Assembly (NCBI GenBank): GCA_018613055.1
Contig: JAGGQZ010000020.1
Span: 186,001-250,000, forward strand
From: Chryseobacterium sp. ISL-80
GTDB lineage: Bacteria > Bacillota > Bacilli > Bacillales > Cytobacillaceae
Direction: 5' to 3'
DNA length: 64,000 nt
Position 1 is the first letter of the stretch, and the number at the start of each line of letters is the position of its first letter. The position numbers and the translations under genes are program-made. The notes beneath the pieces were generated by a model. It searched no databases. It saw only the letters and a list, made by a program, of their open reading frames with translations, and was not told the DNA's origin. Shown in pieces: positions 8,239 through 16,212 of this stretch.

Positions 8239-9492
8239 CTAGGATTTCTGAACAGAAACTATAGTGCGTCTGAAGTATTGCTTCTTCCTCATATAATAGT
8301 AGAATACTAGAAAAACAGCACCGCTGACTAGACGCATACCGGCAGCAAGATTCATAGCCGTATTGATTGAACTGAACTGCAGCAAAAACACTCCAACTTG
8401 CGGAGCGACAAAACCGATTATAGCTAAATTGATATTATATTGTGCAATAAAGCTGCTCCGGTTTTCCTCCAATGTAACTTCAAGAAGTTGATTGAATAGT
8501 AAAAGCACAGTTCCAGAAACAAACAGGCCTGAAGTGAAATTCACAAATGTCAAATAGTACATATTTGTCGAAAGGATCGTTAAAAAAGGTGCGGTCGCCA
8601 TGCCAACGGCTGTAATTGCCAGCATTTTGGCATTGCTGTGCTTATCGGCCATCCTTCCCCACCATTTGAAACTGATGATTTGTCCAACCTGATTTGCCAC
8701 TGTGATGATGCTGATCCAAAACCCTGTCATGTGGGCAATTTTAATATTATAAATATTGAACAACGGCCAAGCCAGCTGCCAGGCAAAGTTGAAGAATAAG
8801 CCGCACACCAGAAAATAAATGAATGGTTTATGTTTATAGGCGTCCCAGCCGAAATTTACTCTTTTCAGTTCTTTTTTAAATTCTTTTTTCGGTTCTATAT
8901 GTTTATTTAAATAAAAAACTTCCACGATCCCAAAGAAGAATGCCAGAATAAACAGGATCTGATATGGCAAAGGATTGGCTTTATCAAACCACTGCAGCCC
9001 AATACCAATTGCCAATGTCGTGAACATGCCAGCGATTGTCAGTATCCTGTTCCTCTCACTGAAAAAACCGCTCCGCCTGCTATCAGAAATAAGATCTCCA
9101 ATAAACGACTGCCAGCTGAGCATAGCGAATGAGCCGGGAAGATTCATAAGGCCGATTAAAATAACAAACGTCCAGGCCCTGTACTCCTGAGGCAGGTAAA
9201 TGACAAGGAACATCGCAAGCAAAAAGAAGCGTGTAAATAAAATTGATAACCCGGTGAACCTCTTCTTTTCCTGAAGCCGGCTCATAATTGCGGTGCCGAG
9301 AATCATGGCGAACATCCCAATGATTTGCGGCAAGGAACTGATTAAACCTACTTGATAATTCGTCGCACCAAGGACACCAATCGCGAAAAGGGCAAAATAA
9401 TTATTGCTCATGCTTGTTACAATCGTCGAGGCCACACCATTTAAGATACTATTTTTCTCATTCCGCATTGCCTGTTCAGAAGGACTTTGCAT
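8239..9492 (-). CDS. Major facilitator superfamily transporter
   Basis: A 417-aa membrane transporter with about 12 predicted helices in two halves separated by a basic loop (EPKKEFKKELKRVN). The N-terminal half has family-like NYFALFAIGVLGATNYQVGLISSLPQ. The substrate cannot be told from sequence; the best general class is an efflux-type MFS protein. ATG at 9492 was chosen over an upstream TTG because AGAGGAAG lies just before it. A sigma-A-like promoter with TATAAT lies at 9592-9619. It is monocistronic with its own terminator. Confidence 0.88.
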   Translation of the reverse strand: MQSPSEQAMRNEKNSILNGVASTIVTSMSNNYFALFAIGVLGATNYQVGLISSLPQIIGMFAMILGTAIMSRLQEKKRFTGLSILFTRFFLLAMFLVIYLPQEYRAWTFVILIGLMNLPGSFAMLSWQSFIGDLISDSRRSGFFSERNRILTIAGMFTTLAIGIGLQWFDKANPLPYQILFILAFFFGIVEVFYLNKHIEPKKEFKKELKRVNFGWDAYKHKPFIYFLVCGLFFNFAWQLAWPLFNIYNIKIAHMTGFWISIITVANQVGQIISFKWWGRMADKHSNAKMLAITAVGMATAPFLTILSTNMYYLTFVNFTSGLFVSGTVLLLFNQLLEVTLEENRSSFIAQYNINLAIIGFVAPQVGVFLLQFSSINTAMNLAAGMRLVSGAVFLVFYYYMRKKQYFRRTIVSVQKS

Positions 9493-9591
9493 ATCTTCTT
9501 CCTCTTTCAAATGATTCAAATTATTTTGTATATCGAAATTTCCACCTAATTTTACTCCTTCTGTTTTTTACTGGCAATAAGAATTTCATCC

Positions 9592-9619
9592 ATTATATAA
9601 ACAAAGATTATTCTGTGAA
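9592..9619 (-). promoter_or_regulatory. Sigma-A-like promoter of MFS gene
   Basis: TTCACA, 16-base spacer, TATAAT on the minus strand, about 100 bp before the MFS start codon. The -10 is perfect, the -35 weak and the spacer one base short. Confidence 0.45.
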
Positions 9620-9636
9620 TTTCTTCCCTAAGGCAC

Positions 9637-9662
9637 AAAAAAAGGAGCTAAATGCTCCTTTT
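9637..9662 (-). terminator. Terminator of 77-aa gene
   Basis: AAAGGAGC / GCTCCTTT hairpin followed by a T run on the minus strand, 4 bp after the stop at 9666. Confidence 0.8.
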
Positions 9663-9665
9663 CGA

Positions 9666-9899
9666 TTAAACGTTTTTCAAAATCAAATTCAATCTGTTAT
9701 TCCGCTCATTTCTTTCCTCTTCGGTCGCAAGGTCATACTTTTTCAGCAGATGGAATACCTCATTCAGGATATCCTGAGTATGTTCTTCCTCCAGAAAATT
9801 GCTGAATGAATTCTGGATATCCTGTGGCAGGAACTCCTTCTGTGACTCGTATTTTTTTTGGACATCTTCCTTGCTATGGTCAAGTTTGCATTCTCCCAT
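9666..9899 (-). CDS. Small helical cytoplasmic protein, unknown (77 aa)
   Basis: An acidic, entirely soluble 77-residue protein predicted to be all-helical (VQKKYESQKEFLPQDIQNSF ... ILNEVFHLLKKYDLATEEER). Ribosome site GGAGGG lies about 10 bases before the ATG. It is followed directly by an intrinsic terminator. The family was not recognised; it resembles small group-specific Bacillus proteins. Confidence 0.65.
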   Translation of the reverse strand: MGECKLDHSKEDVQKKYESQKEFLPQDIQNSFSNFLEEEHTQDILNEVFHLLKKYDLATEEERNERNNRLNLILKNV

Positions 9900-10021
9900 T
9901 TCAAAAATCCCTCCTTACTATGGATACTGTTAGCATACCAAACAATGAATTCCTACTTCAATTCACTTTATTTATTACTTGGATCCCCTTATTAAGCCTG
10001 GCGAAAAACTTCACTCCTGAT

Positions 10022-10753
10022 TCAACTAAATTTAATGGTTAGATATAGCATCGAAATCAAGCCGAGGATAAAAGAATATGTTGGAAACTTCACATGGTGG
10101 TCCTCCTGGCTTTCTGGGATCAACTCTTTGTAGATAACAAAAAGCATCGCCCCAGCCGCAAAACTTAAACCGTATGGTACCAGTCCGTCTACATCCGCTG
10201 CAAGAAAATACCCGATTAACGCTGTTACAATTTCAACAGCACCTGTAAAGGTAGCAATCAAAAGTGACTTCAGCTTGGACATATTCTGGTGTATTAAATA
10301 AATCCCAACAAGGAATCCCTCGGGTGCATTCTGCAGACCAATTGCAAACGCTATGATGGCACCGAGATTATCCTCTCCGGATCCATAGCTGACACCGACA
10401 GATAAACCTTCGGGCAAGTTATGAAGCGTGATCGCTGTTACTATTACTAATGTTTTACGATCAACACCTGATAAAAGTTTAAAGTCACTTGTATCGAGAT
10501 CTTCCGTTTTTGAATTGATGAAATTCAAAACAAATGTACCCAGTAGCATACCAATGCTTAACACCCAGATATTGGATGCTTTTAAAGACTCCGGTATCAA
10601 ACTGAATGTTGTCGCTGCCATCATGATGCCTGATGCGTATCCAAGAAGAAGGGACTTCAATCTGGAAGAGACATTATTTAAGAATAAAACTGGTATTGCT
10701 CCTAAACCTGTTGCCATCGCAGAGATGACAATGCCCAAAAAAGCTTCTGCCAT
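10022..10753 (-). CDS. ZIP-family divalent metal transporter
   Basis: A 243-aa membrane protein with about eight helices that moves Zn2+ or related divalent metals. The two diagnostic metal-binding motifs HNLPEGLSVG (helix IV) and QNAPEGFLVGI (helix V) are present; helix V has Gln where many ZIPs have His, as in ZupT-like bacterial members. The ATG at 10753 is about 14 bases from the AGGAGG site, while a TTG at 10765 is only 2 bases from it, so the true start is unsure. Single gene. Confidence 0.9.
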   Translation of the reverse strand: MAEAFLGIVISAMATGLGAIPVLFLNNVSSRLKSLLLGYASGIMMAATTFSLIPESLKASNIWVLSIGMLLGTFVLNFINSKTEDLDTSDFKLLSGVDRKTLVIVTAITLHNLPEGLSVGVSYGSGEDNLGAIIAFAIGLQNAPEGFLVGIYLIHQNMSKLKSLLIATFTGAVEIVTALIGYFLAADVDGLVPYGLSFAAGAMLFVIYKELIPESQEDHHVKFPTYSFILGLISMLYLTIKFS

Positions 10754-10846
10754 AATTTTTTCCAATGCCTCCTATTTTACAAAAGTAAAATACTATTTCC
10801 CTTAAAATAGGGAAATTACACTTGGAAAAAATTATTATATGTAGTT

Positions 10847-11230
10847 TCATGGAGCAACCAATTCTACTTTTATTCGATCGGGATCTTCAAAAAAGACCGC
10901 ATAATGTCCGTTCCCTCCGGCAAAAGGATGCCTATCTTGATACAGAATACGGATATTTTTTTCTTTGAGTTTCTCGGTCATCCAATCTACTTGTTCCCTT
11001 GAACTTGCATGAAAAGCAAGATGGTTCAGACCGACTTTGGCGCGATGATATCCTTTTTTTATATACTGATCATCTGTTTGCACAAAGACCAGATACGTCG
11101 ACTGGTATTTCCAGCTGATTCCCCGATCCCATTTTTGATAAAGCTCGTAACGTAATTCGCTTAAAAACCAGTCCCAAAACGCAATTGTCTTATTAAGGTC
11201 AGTTACATTGATTTCAATATGATGCAGCAT
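10847..11230 (-). CDS. VOC-family (glyoxalase/bleomycin-resistance fold) protein
   Basis: A 127-aa cytoplasmic protein with two beta-alpha-beta-beta-beta modules. Likely metal ligands are the His pair in MLHHIEINVTDL, the His of GLNHLAFHA and the Glu of IKVELVAP. VOC proteins catalyse isomerisation, dioxygenation or antibiotic binding at a divalent metal; the substrate is unknown here. Start ATG follows GGGAGAG. It is a single gene upstream of, and divergent from, the CBO0543-like gene. Confidence 0.85.
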   Translation of the reverse strand: MLHHIEINVTDLNKTIAFWDWFLSELRYELYQKWDRGISWKYQSTYLVFVQTDDQYIKKGYHRAKVGLNHLAFHASSREQVDWMTEKLKEKNIRILYQDRHPFAGGNGHYAVFFEDPDRIKVELVAP

Positions 11231-11318
11231 CTGATTTCTCTCCCTTTCTATACCACCTTCTGTATCGGGAACCTTATAATTGGAAACAATATCATAAAAT
11301 TATAAAGGACGTCATGTT

Positions 11319-11831
11319 ATGTATCTGGTTATAACCGTCGCTGTATTTTTAATACTAGGATATTTTGTCGTTGATTGGAAACGTTGGCGGGATTTTTATC
11401 CAACAATACAATTTTATATAATATGCAATTTAATGTATAACTTTATTTTCTTTAACCATACCTTGTGGGCATACAATCCGAGGGCTCCGTGGCTGAATCA
11501 CACGGTTATTGATCTGGTTTTCAGTTTAATCATCATGCCAATTATTATCATGATCTACCTTGACCATATTCCTGCATTTTTCAAAAAGAAACTTCTTTAT
11601 TGGACAGGATGGGTTGTGCTGTTTACTGTCATCGAGTATTTTTTTCAAAAAATGGACTTATTTATCTATCAAAATGGATGGGGAATCATGCGTTCAGCAA
11701 TGTTCAACGGCATTATGTTCACGGTGCTTGGGGTTCACTATAAACGCTCTTTAGCAGGCTTATTGCTCGCGATTCCAATCATTATCCTTCTGTTATATTT
11801 CCACCATCCATCATTCCAGGATTTAAAATAG
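11319..11831 (+). CDS. CBO0543-like integral membrane protein
   Basis: A 170-aa membrane protein with about five helices and a short basic first loop (VDWKRWRDFYPTIQFYIIC). The pattern of a W/R-rich turn followed by F-Y/L-P-T, a VIEYFFQKM segment and GWGIMRS is shared with the product at 26648-27151, marking a paralogue family in Bacilli and Clostridia of unknown function (CBO0543 type). It is preceded by a short AT-rich leader and followed by the promoter of corA. Confidence 0.78.
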   Translation: MYLVITVAVFLILGYFVVDWKRWRDFYPTIQFYIICNLMYNFIFFNHTLWAYNPRAPWLNHTVIDLVFSLIIMPIIIMIYLDHIPAFFKKKLLYWTGWVVLFTVIEYFFQKMDLFIYQNGWGIMRSAMFNGIMFTVLGVHYKRSLAGLLLAIPIIILLLYFHHPSFQDLK

Positions 11832-11853
11832 GTAAGTTTTCCGGCCTTTAGCT

Positions 11854-11883
11854 TTGCTTCCTGTTCGCCTTTGTTACTATAAT
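11854..11883 (+). promoter_or_regulatory. Sigma-A-like promoter of first corA
   Basis: TTGCTT, 18-base spacer, TATAAT, about 45 bp before the corA start codon. Confidence 0.5.
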
Positions 11884-11928
11884 AATGAAAAGTGATTAAA
11901 GACGAAACTTTCATTCAGGGAGATTCTA

Positions 11929-12879
11929 ATGATACGTACAATTTCAATTAGTCATACTGGTCAGATCCGAACTGGCCAAACCATAGAGACATTAATTTCA
12001 AACGATGACTTATGGTATTGGATTGATTTCAATGAACCAACAGATGAGGAAATTGAATTTTTAAGGGAGCCGCTTAAATTCCATCCTTTATCGATTGAAG
12101 ATTGTATCCATACCTTGCAAAGACCCAAGTTGGACTATTATGATGATTATCATTTTTTTGTGTTTCAGGCATTGAATTCAGAATCTATGCAAAAGGAAGA
12201 AGTTGACCTGTTCCTGGGAACGAACTATATCATCACCTTCCATAGTGACAATACACGTGAAGTGGAGGATGTATGGAAGAGATTAGAGTTGTCCAAGACA
12301 CCTGGAGAGTGGAACCCTTCGATTGTTCTCTATCATGTTTTGGATAAAATAGTTGATAATTATTTTCCGCATGTCTATCGAATTGAGGATTTATTGAACG
12401 AAATAGACGAAAATTCAGCAGACCGTTCAATGGAAGAATTGCTCGAGGACCTATTCGACACAAGGCATGAACTCCTTTCACTCCGTCATACCATCACCCC
12501 TATGAGGGATCTGGCATACAGGATGATCAATTCTCATCGTCTCTCTGGTGTTCTTGAGCAAAAGGAATATTTTGCGGACATCCATGACCATTTATTGAGA
12601 TTGGCTGAAAAGGTTGAAGCAAGCCGAGAGTTGACCACAGATATTCGTGATAGCTATTTATCGATGAACGCTCATGAAACGAACCGGGTGATGAAAGTAC
12701 TCACTGTAATCACAACCATTTTCATGCCTCTTACTTTCATTGCCGGAATCTACGGAATGAATTTTGGGAAAATGCCGGAACTCTCATGGGAATATGGTTA
12801 CTTTGGAGCTTTATTCGCCATGTTCATCATTGGAATAAGCATGTTTCTCTGGTTTAGAAAAAAAGGCTGGTTTAAATAA
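11929..12879 (+). CDS. corA: CorA-family Mg2+/divalent cation transporter (copy 1)
   Basis: A 316-aa pentameric channel subunit. The large cytoplasmic N-terminal domain (residues 1-250) holds the PTDEEIEFLREPLKFHPLSIED segment, and the C-terminus has two helices with the family signature YGMNFG just after the first; the selectivity loop MPELSWEYG follows. This is the classic CorA layout for Mg2+ (also Co2+/Ni2+) uptake at the plasma membrane. Start ATG is preceded by GGGAG. A second, less similar CorA lies 1.5 kb away on the other strand. Confidence 0.93.
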   Translation: MIRTISISHTGQIRTGQTIETLISNDDLWYWIDFNEPTDEEIEFLREPLKFHPLSIEDCIHTLQRPKLDYYDDYHFFVFQALNSESMQKEEVDLFLGTNYIITFHSDNTREVEDVWKRLELSKTPGEWNPSIVLYHVLDKIVDNYFPHVYRIEDLLNEIDENSADRSMEELLEDLFDTRHELLSLRHTITPMRDLAYRMINSHRLSGVLEQKEYFADIHDHLLRLAEKVEASRELTTDIRDSYLSMNAHETNRVMKVLTVITTIFMPLTFIAGIYGMNFGKMPELSWEYGYFGALFAMFIIGISMFLWFRKKGWFK

Positions 12880-12895
12880 AGTGCCATATCAGGAC

Positions 12896-12932
12896 AAAAA
12901 ACCATTGAAGACCTAATCTCAATGGTTTTTTT
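12896..12932. terminator. Bidirectional terminator between corA and the spoIIP unit
   Basis: AACCATTGA / TCAATGGTT hairpin with T runs on both strands. It ends corA on the plus strand and the 57-aa gene after spoIIP on the minus strand. Confidence 0.85.
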
Positions 12933-12939
12933 CGTTTTG

Positions 12940-13113
12940 CTATTCATCATCTTCATGAAAGCGGATAAAATCATCCACAAGGCATTTACTGCTCACAAGA
13001 AGGCCGGACAGGAAACAGGCAATAGTGGTCTCATAAGAAAAAAAATGAAAAGAAAAAAGAGAAAAGACAACCGTCAATACCAGCCAAAGGTACTTCTCCC
13101 GATGATCAGCCAT
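12940..13113 (-). CDS. Small membrane protein translationally coupled to spoIIP (57 aa)
   Basis: The ATG at 13113 lies inside the last codons of spoIIP: the genes share ATGGCTGA, an 8-base overlap typical of translational coupling. GAGGTG just upstream serves as ribosome site. The product begins MADHREKYLWLVLTVV, has two hydrophobic stretches (residues about 9-26 and 30-42), and ends in an acidic tail (DDFIRFHEDDE). A terminator follows 8 bp later, so it closes the operon. Family not recognised; the coupling suggests a sporulation-time partner of SpoIIP. Confidence 0.6.
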   Translation of the reverse strand: MADHREKYLWLVLTVVFSLFSFHFFSYETTIACFLSGLLVSSKCLVDDFIRFHEDDE

Positions 13114-14236
13114 TCACCTCTTCCGCCTTCCAATAAATTTGGCTGATGGCCTCTGCTAGTGCTTCCACTGTATTTTTCAATTCTTTCATATTATTATCGA
13201 CACCGCCAACTTCCACGACTAGAGAATTGGCATTCAAATCCTGATTGTAAATCCCATCAACGCCAATACCTTTTTTGGGAAGAACCCCCTTGCTTATGCC
13301 TGGGTATTGCTTATTCAGGATTTTATGAAGCTCGTTCGCAAACTTGAGGTTTTTTTGGAAGTTTTTGTTTTCCTCACCAATGACAAAGACAATCCTCGCA
13401 TATGGTTGATTATTTATGACCGTTGTGGTTGAATCCTTTCTGACTGAATCTCGGTGCAGGTCTATGAAATAATTCAGTTTTTGATTACCCGCCATCGCCT
13501 TTTGGACCAATGAACGTGAAATCTCATAAGACTTAAAACTCTGCCATCCCTTTTTATCCAACTCCTGGCCAATATTGGTCTTATCCACGCTGGCTCCCAC
13601 ACCGCGCTTTTCCAATTCCTGTCCGAGCAGTTCACCCACAATGGTGATGTTGGTCTTGCCATCTACAGCTTCGTTTTCATTCTCCGCACCCTCCATGCCG
13701 AGCAACGGCAAGTAAGATTCCCAACTATGTGTATGATAAATGAAAACAGATTTTTCTGATGGTGAAGACCCTGAATACACCTTTCCACTATTGAGCTCCT
13801 TCAGCTCATTCGCTGCCATATTCCTTTCCTGCAAAAGCACATCAATAGGCGGAGCAGATTCAATCGGTATATCCGTAAAATCCACACCTTCTTCTGCGAT
13901 GATGAAATTTGAATCAAAGGACATGAAACCTGGCATCTCACTTCTAATCAAGCTCCTGATATCATTCATCTCAATGTTTGTAAGCAATTTGAATCCTGTG
14001 GAAAAAATCGGGTAATCTGTATTTGCACCCGTTAAAGCATGTCCTATAAGCGGATTCTCATAACCGATAATACGCAGGAAAACCTCAGCACCGATATCAC
14101 CGTTTACTTTGAACTTAAAAAAGCTGATATTCGAAGAAGATAAAAGACCTGCGACCAAAAACAAACCCGTTGTGCTGATCAGAATAAGGAAAACCATCAA
14201 AACTTTTCTGTATATTTTAACAAATATATCAGTCAT
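13106..14236 (-). CDS. spoIIP: Stage II sporulation protein P (SpoIIP family)
   Basis: A 376-aa sporulation cell-wall amidase/endopeptidase of the SpoIID-SpoIIM-SpoIIP engulfment machine, which removes septal peptidoglycan. One N-terminal membrane anchor (residues about 10-31) is followed by a linker and the SpoIIP catalytic domain from about residue 165. Zinc-site candidates are the His of FIYHTHSWESY, the His in YFIDLHRDS and the Glu of LVVEVGGVDNN. Length fits the family (about 400). In B. subtilis the gene follows gpr; here no gpr is nearby, so this may be a paralogue or relocated copy. A small membrane gene overlaps its end. Confidence 0.93.
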   Translation of the reverse strand: MTDIFVKIYRKVLMVFLILISTTGLFLVAGLLSSSNISFFKFKVNGDIGAEVFLRIIGYENPLIGHALTGANTDYPIFSTGFKLLTNIEMNDIRSLIRSEMPGFMSFDSNFIIAEEGVDFTDIPIESAPPIDVLLQERNMAANELKELNSGKVYSGSSPSEKSVFIYHTHSWESYLPLLGMEGAENENEAVDGKTNITIVGELLGQELEKRGVGASVDKTNIGQELDKKGWQSFKSYEISRSLVQKAMAGNQKLNYFIDLHRDSVRKDSTTTVINNQPYARIVFVIGEENKNFQKNLKFANELHKILNKQYPGISKGVLPKKGIGVDGIYNQDLNANSLVVEVGGVDNNMKELKNTVEALAEAISQIYWKAEEVNG

Positions 14237-14306
14237 TCAATCACCCTTTTGCATGTGATACGAATTCTTTTAATCCATGAATATGTAAAAAACAAGATTT
14301 TAGACT

Positions 14307-14338
14307 AAAAAACGCCTGGACATATGTCCAGGCGTTTT
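14307..14338 (-). terminator. Terminator of second corA
   Basis: A 15-bp perfect stem (AAAACGCCTGGACAT / ATGTCCAGGCGTTTT) 36 bp after the stop of the gene ending at 14375. It is symmetrical and could act in both directions. Confidence 0.85.
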
Positions 14339-14374
14339 AAAATCCGCTTTATCTTCATGCACTTTCCTCTTACT

Positions 14375-15313
14375 CTAAAAATATCTTTTTTTCCAGAAAA
14401 TGAAGGCTGTGACTCCCGCCAGGAGGACGGCCATGCTGATAGCCAGGAAGAACGCATGTGGATTGTGCTGGAAAGGCAAATCGACGTTCATCCCATAAAA
14501 GCTTGCCACCATTGTTGGGAACGACAGGATGATGGTGATGGAGGTTAAAAACTTCATCACCATATTAAGATTATTTGAAATAATAGAAGCAAAAGCATCC
14601 ATCATACCGCTTAAAATGGAGCTGTATGTCTCAGCCATTTCAATCGCTTGCGTATTTTCGATGATGACATCCTCGAGTAAATCCTTGTCTTCTTCATACA
14701 TTTTCAAGTAATTAAAGCGCATGATTTTTGCGAGCACTACCTTGTTGGATTTCAATGAAGTAGTGAAGTATACAAGACTCTTTTCAAGAGCAAGGAAGGC
14801 ATATAATTCCTTGTTTTTCATGGATTGGTGCAACTCCCGCTCTATTTCATTCGTCTTTTTATTAATTTGTTTCAAATACCGCAAATAATATATTGAAATT
14901 ACGTAAAGGATCTGCAGAGCAAATCTTGTTTTTTTGAATGTATAGAATTCCTTTACCCGGTTAGTGCGAAATTCCTCCAGTACTGGTGTTTCTTTTAAAG
15001 AAACAGTAATGATACAGCTGGAGGTCTGGATAATTCCTACAGGGATTGTTTCATAAATTGGAAACCCCGATTCATCATGGGTAATATATGGATAGTCGAC
15101 AATAATATATACATTGCCATCTTCCTTATCAATCCGGGGGCGTTCTTCGTCATCAAGGGCGTCCCTGATAAAGTCAACCGCTATCCCCGTTTCACCGGCT
15201 ACTCTCGTAATTTCATCCTCAGATGGATGAACCATATTGATCCAGCAGCCTTTTGAGATTTCTTCAACAAGTGTTAAACGTCTATCTTCATTGCTTTTGT
15301 AGATTTCTAACAT
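14375..15313 (-). CDS. CorA-family Mg2+ transporter (copy 2)
   Basis: A 312-aa CorA paralogue. N-terminal cytoplasmic domain (EDRRLTLVEEISKGCWINMV ... DDEERPRIDKEDGN), then two C-terminal helices with YGMNVDLPFQHNPHAF, the GMN signature and loop. ATG at 15313 was chosen because GAGGAGG (15322-15328) lies 8 bases upstream; in-frame codons before it have no ribosome site. It resembles Bacillus YfjQ more than the first copy does. The leader encodes a 36-codon peptide with EPDPDRR and can fold so that the ribosome site is alternately sequestered or free, suggesting translational control, possibly by Mg2+. Confidence 0.92.
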   Translation of the reverse strand: MLEIYKSNEDRRLTLVEEISKGCWINMVHPSEDEITRVAGETGIAVDFIRDALDDEERPRIDKEDGNVYIIVDYPYITHDESGFPIYETIPVGIIQTSSCIITVSLKETPVLEEFRTNRVKEFYTFKKTRFALQILYVISIYYLRYLKQINKKTNEIERELHQSMKNKELYAFLALEKSLVYFTTSLKSNKVVLAKIMRFNYLKMYEEDKDLLEDVIIENTQAIEMAETYSSILSGMMDAFASIISNNLNMVMKFLTSITIILSFPTMVASFYGMNVDLPFQHNPHAFFLAISMAVLLAGVTAFIFWKKRYF

Positions 15314-15321
15314 TTCCGCCA

Positions 15322-15420
15322 CCTCCTCGTTTTTAAATGAGGAAGTCAATTACCGTTTATCAGAGTTGATAGTCTTCCAGCTTTCAATTGTATCAAATCT
15401 ACTAGATTATCGACTTCCCC
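15322..15420 (-). promoter_or_regulatory. Candidate attenuator/translation switch in corA leader
   Basis: In the minus-strand transcript the segment ATTGACTTCCTC (15339-15350, spanning the leader ORF stop) can pair in two exclusive ways. It pairs with GGGGAAGTCGAT (15409-15420) inside the leader ORF over 12 positions including two G-U pairs. Alternatively its TTCCTC pairs with GAGGAG of the corA ribosome site (15322-15328) across a 10-base loop. A ribosome on the leader ORF would mask the upstream arm just after the EPDPD codons, changing access to the corA site. Inferred from base pairing only. Confidence 0.45.
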
Positions 15421-15456
15421 GCGCCTATCGGGATCAGGTTCTATTGAATAACCCAA
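15346..15456 (-). CDS. 36-codon leader peptide upstream of corA with EPDPDRR motif
   Basis: TTG start at 15456 preceded by GAGAGGAG at 9-base spacing; an alternative TTG lies three codons upstream. The peptide begins LGYSIEPDPDRRGEVDN and ends TLINGN, 33 bp before the corA ATG. The acidic-proline run EPDPDRR recalls MgtL, the leader peptide of enterobacterial mgtA (MEPDPTPLPRRR), where such residues destabilise ribosomes at low Mg2+. No sequence relationship beyond the motif is claimed. The ORF overlaps pairing segments that can control the corA ribosome site. Confidence 0.5.
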   Translation of the reverse strand: MGYSIEPDPDRRGEVDNLVDLIQLKAGRLSTLINGN

Positions 15457-15693
15457 AGATACCAACTCCTCTCTTTTTTCACCTCTTACATATTACTCCT
15501 GACTGCGTTAAAGTACAATGGTATTTTTCAATTAAGGGTCTATTCGTAAGCTTTGTTGCTTTTACACCCATAATGACAATTCAAGTAATCGGCATCTTGT
15601 CAATTAGCTACTTTAAATAGCACGATAAACAGCAATCACTGCGGGAACAGCCTTAATGAAATAGAAAGTAACCACAAAAATTCAATTAGGATA

Positions 15694-15722
15694 TTGACAA
15701 TATACCTATATGGGTATATATT
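15694..15722 (+). promoter_or_regulatory. Strong sigma-A promoter of secreted-protein gene
   Basis: TTGACA, 17-base spacer, TATATT. The spacer itself is an operator-like palindrome. Confidence 0.75.
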
Positions 15723-15751
15723 AAAGATATTACAAATACCCCATATGGTAT
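15702..15751 (+). promoter_or_regulatory. Duplicated palindromic operator ATACC-N6-GGTAT
   Basis: Two copies: 15702-15717 (centre TATATG) inside the promoter spacer, and 15736-15751 (centre CCATAT) in the leader, centres 34 bp apart. The layout, with C-rich and G-rich arms inside ATA/TAT and two sites over the promoter, resembles operators of CsoR/CstR-type copper or persulfide repressors. The regulator is not in the window. Confidence 0.5.
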
Positions 15752-15771
15752 GTAAATTAGGAGGAAAATTA

Positions 15772-16170
15772 ATGAAGAATATGATTGCAAAAACAGTTAT
15801 AGCATTTACACTTGTTTTTTCCATGATAGCAATGGGTGGTGCCGCACAGCAAAAAGCTGAAGCTGCCACAACCGCTGCGGATGTATTGGTTACTGTCGGC
15901 CAACAGGGTGCAGATTCTTATTCCCAAACTTTGGATGGCGTTTTATATACAGTCGACTCAATCGGTATGATGGCTGACAGAATCCTATGGACTGAACAAC
16001 AGATCGGCTTCATGGCAGACAGAATTGTCTATGTAACTGAATTCTCGCAGGACAATACCATCAAAGTAATCTACATGGCTACCGGATTATGGCCTACAGG
16101 TACAAAAGATGGTGGGTATACTTATAAAGTTTACCTTACACCTGTAGCTATGCTTCCAGCAGGCTGGTAA
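15772..16170 (+). CDS. Secreted protein of unknown function (132 aa)
   Basis: Signal peptide with basic start, hydrophobic core and AEA cleavage site (about residue 32), giving a mature protein of about 100 residues rich in Thr, Gly and aromatic residues. The repeat-like segments SIGMMADRI and QIGFMADRIVYV suggest an internal duplication. No catalytic motif was recognised. Start ATG follows TAGGAGG. It is a single-gene unit with a strong promoter, two operator-like palindromes and a strong terminator, so it appears to be tightly induced. Related short exported Bacillus proteins exist, but no function is known to me. Confidence 0.82.
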   Translation: MKNMIAKTVIAFTLVFSMIAMGGAAQQKAEAATTAADVLVTVGQQGADSYSQTLDGVLYTVDSIGMMADRILWTEQQIGFMADRIVYVTEFSQDNTIKVIYMATGLWPTGTKDGGYTYKVYLTPVAMLPAGW

Positions 16171-16180
16171 GATCAATGTA

Positions 16181-16212
16181 AAAGGCGGACCTTTAGAGGT
16201 TCGCCTTTTTTT
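16181..16212 (+). terminator. Terminator of secreted-protein gene
   Basis: A 10-bp stem AAGGCGGACC / GGTTCGCCTT (one G-U) with a T7 tail. Confidence 0.9.

Noticed and set aside
15349-15490. M-box (Mg2+) riboswitch upstream of the second corA
   Set aside because: The region lacks the conserved M-box core segments and is too short once the leader ORF is counted; peptide-based control fits better.
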